Both the position numbers and the translations under genes were made by a program. DNA of 44,820 bases, from the NCBI GenBank assembly GCA_902364065.1, contig CABJCJ010000024.1:1-44820 (forward strand). Reading direction: 5' to 3'. Each line of letters begins with the position of its first letter. Within the stretch, counting starts at the first letter, position 1. Below the pieces are notes generated by a model that was given only the letters and a program-made list of their open reading frames with translations, was not told the DNA's origin and made no database searches. Source of the stretch: Veillonellaceae bacterium SB90 (GTDB lineage Bacteria; Bacillota; Negativicutes; Selenomonadales; Selenomonadaceae). This document shows, piece by piece, positions 43,235-44,820 of this stretch.

Positions 43235-43238
<4 letters not shown>
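42027..43238 (+). CDS. argG: Argininosuccinate synthase
   Basis: 403 aa, joins citrulline and aspartate using ATP. N-terminal PP-loop [29 protein letters not shown] and the [13 protein letters not shown] stretch typical of the family. It lies 93 nt after argF; the gap holds GC-rich inverted fragments but no clear terminator or promoter. AAAGAGG precedes the ATG. The stop overlaps argH by 4 bp. Confidence 0.97.
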
Positions 43239-44662
<1,424 letters not shown>

Positions 44663-44680
44663 ATACCTCAAACGATCAGG

Positions 44681-44720
44681 AGTCCCTGGTGAGTCAATCG
44701 ATTCATCGGGGACTTTTTAT
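44681..44720 (+). terminator. Terminator after argH
   Basis: AGTCCC pairs with GGGACT and the stem extends to about 12 bp with wobble pairs, followed by T5. The last 100 bases hold a TATACT box (44759-44764) and an AAAGGAG but no start codon in position, so nothing else is called. Confidence 0.8.
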
Positions 44721-44820
44721 CAAAATCTCGCTTTCTTCTTCTTTTCAGAATCATTCCTTATACTAGAGTTCAGATTTTTAAAGGAGCATTCCTGTAATTA
44801 GGAAATAGCGCCTTTGTGAA

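Overview
The window is most likely chromosomal DNA of an anaerobic, diderm Firmicute of the Negativicutes, probably Selenomonadaceae (Selenomonas/Mitsuokella-like). The reasons are: pyruvate:ferredoxin oxidoreductase and an A-type flavoprotein point to an anaerobe; AGGAGG-type ribosome sites and PRD/PTS regulation point to Firmicutes; a complete RND pump needs an outer membrane. The genus is inference; no rRNA is present.

Layout. 1-4320: a c-di-GMP phosphodiesterase-type protein (intact EAL, degenerate GGDEF, Cys-rich N-terminal sensor), then a two-component pair. 4320-15470: a large sugar-alcohol catabolic island with a PRD/PTS-type activator, galactitol-family EIIA/EIIB/EIIC, two zinc polyol-phosphate dehydrogenases, an RpiB-like isomerase, a divergent ribulose-phosphate-epimerase-like protein, a split transketolase, an FSA-type aldolase and a canonical Rpe. 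The gene set matches a pentitol pathway (polyol-P to ketopentose-5-P to glycolysis) better than galactitol, because no tagatose-6-P kinase or aldolase of the gat type is present. 15637-21903: a basic orphan protein, a minus-strand FprA-type diiron flavoprotein, and an RND adaptor/pump pair without a TolC gene. 21934-28265: tRNA-Pro(CGG) with a repeated tail, an APC amino-acid permease, nifJ (PFOR) and a minus-strand ZIP metal transporter. 28400-34509: a half-size EamA transporter, an M16C peptidase, dapA and sdaAB. 34618-36064: a small exported protein and a minus-strand GT51 transglycosylase. 36286-44662: arginine biosynthesis in the order argC-J-B-D-F-G-H, with ArgR-like palindromes before argC and argF.

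Most of the window is ordinary central metabolism, and no clearly undescribed defence, mobile or RNA-guided system is visible. The most interesting material is the sugar-alcohol island (substrate unknown, a second epimerase-like enzyme with changed phosphate-binding motifs, a four-copy GCGGAA operator array), the palindrome-rich nifJ leader, the 70-bp-spaced repeat after the tRNA, and the Cys-motif c-di-GMP protein. Promoters, operators and terminators were read by eye; composition statements are visual estimates.
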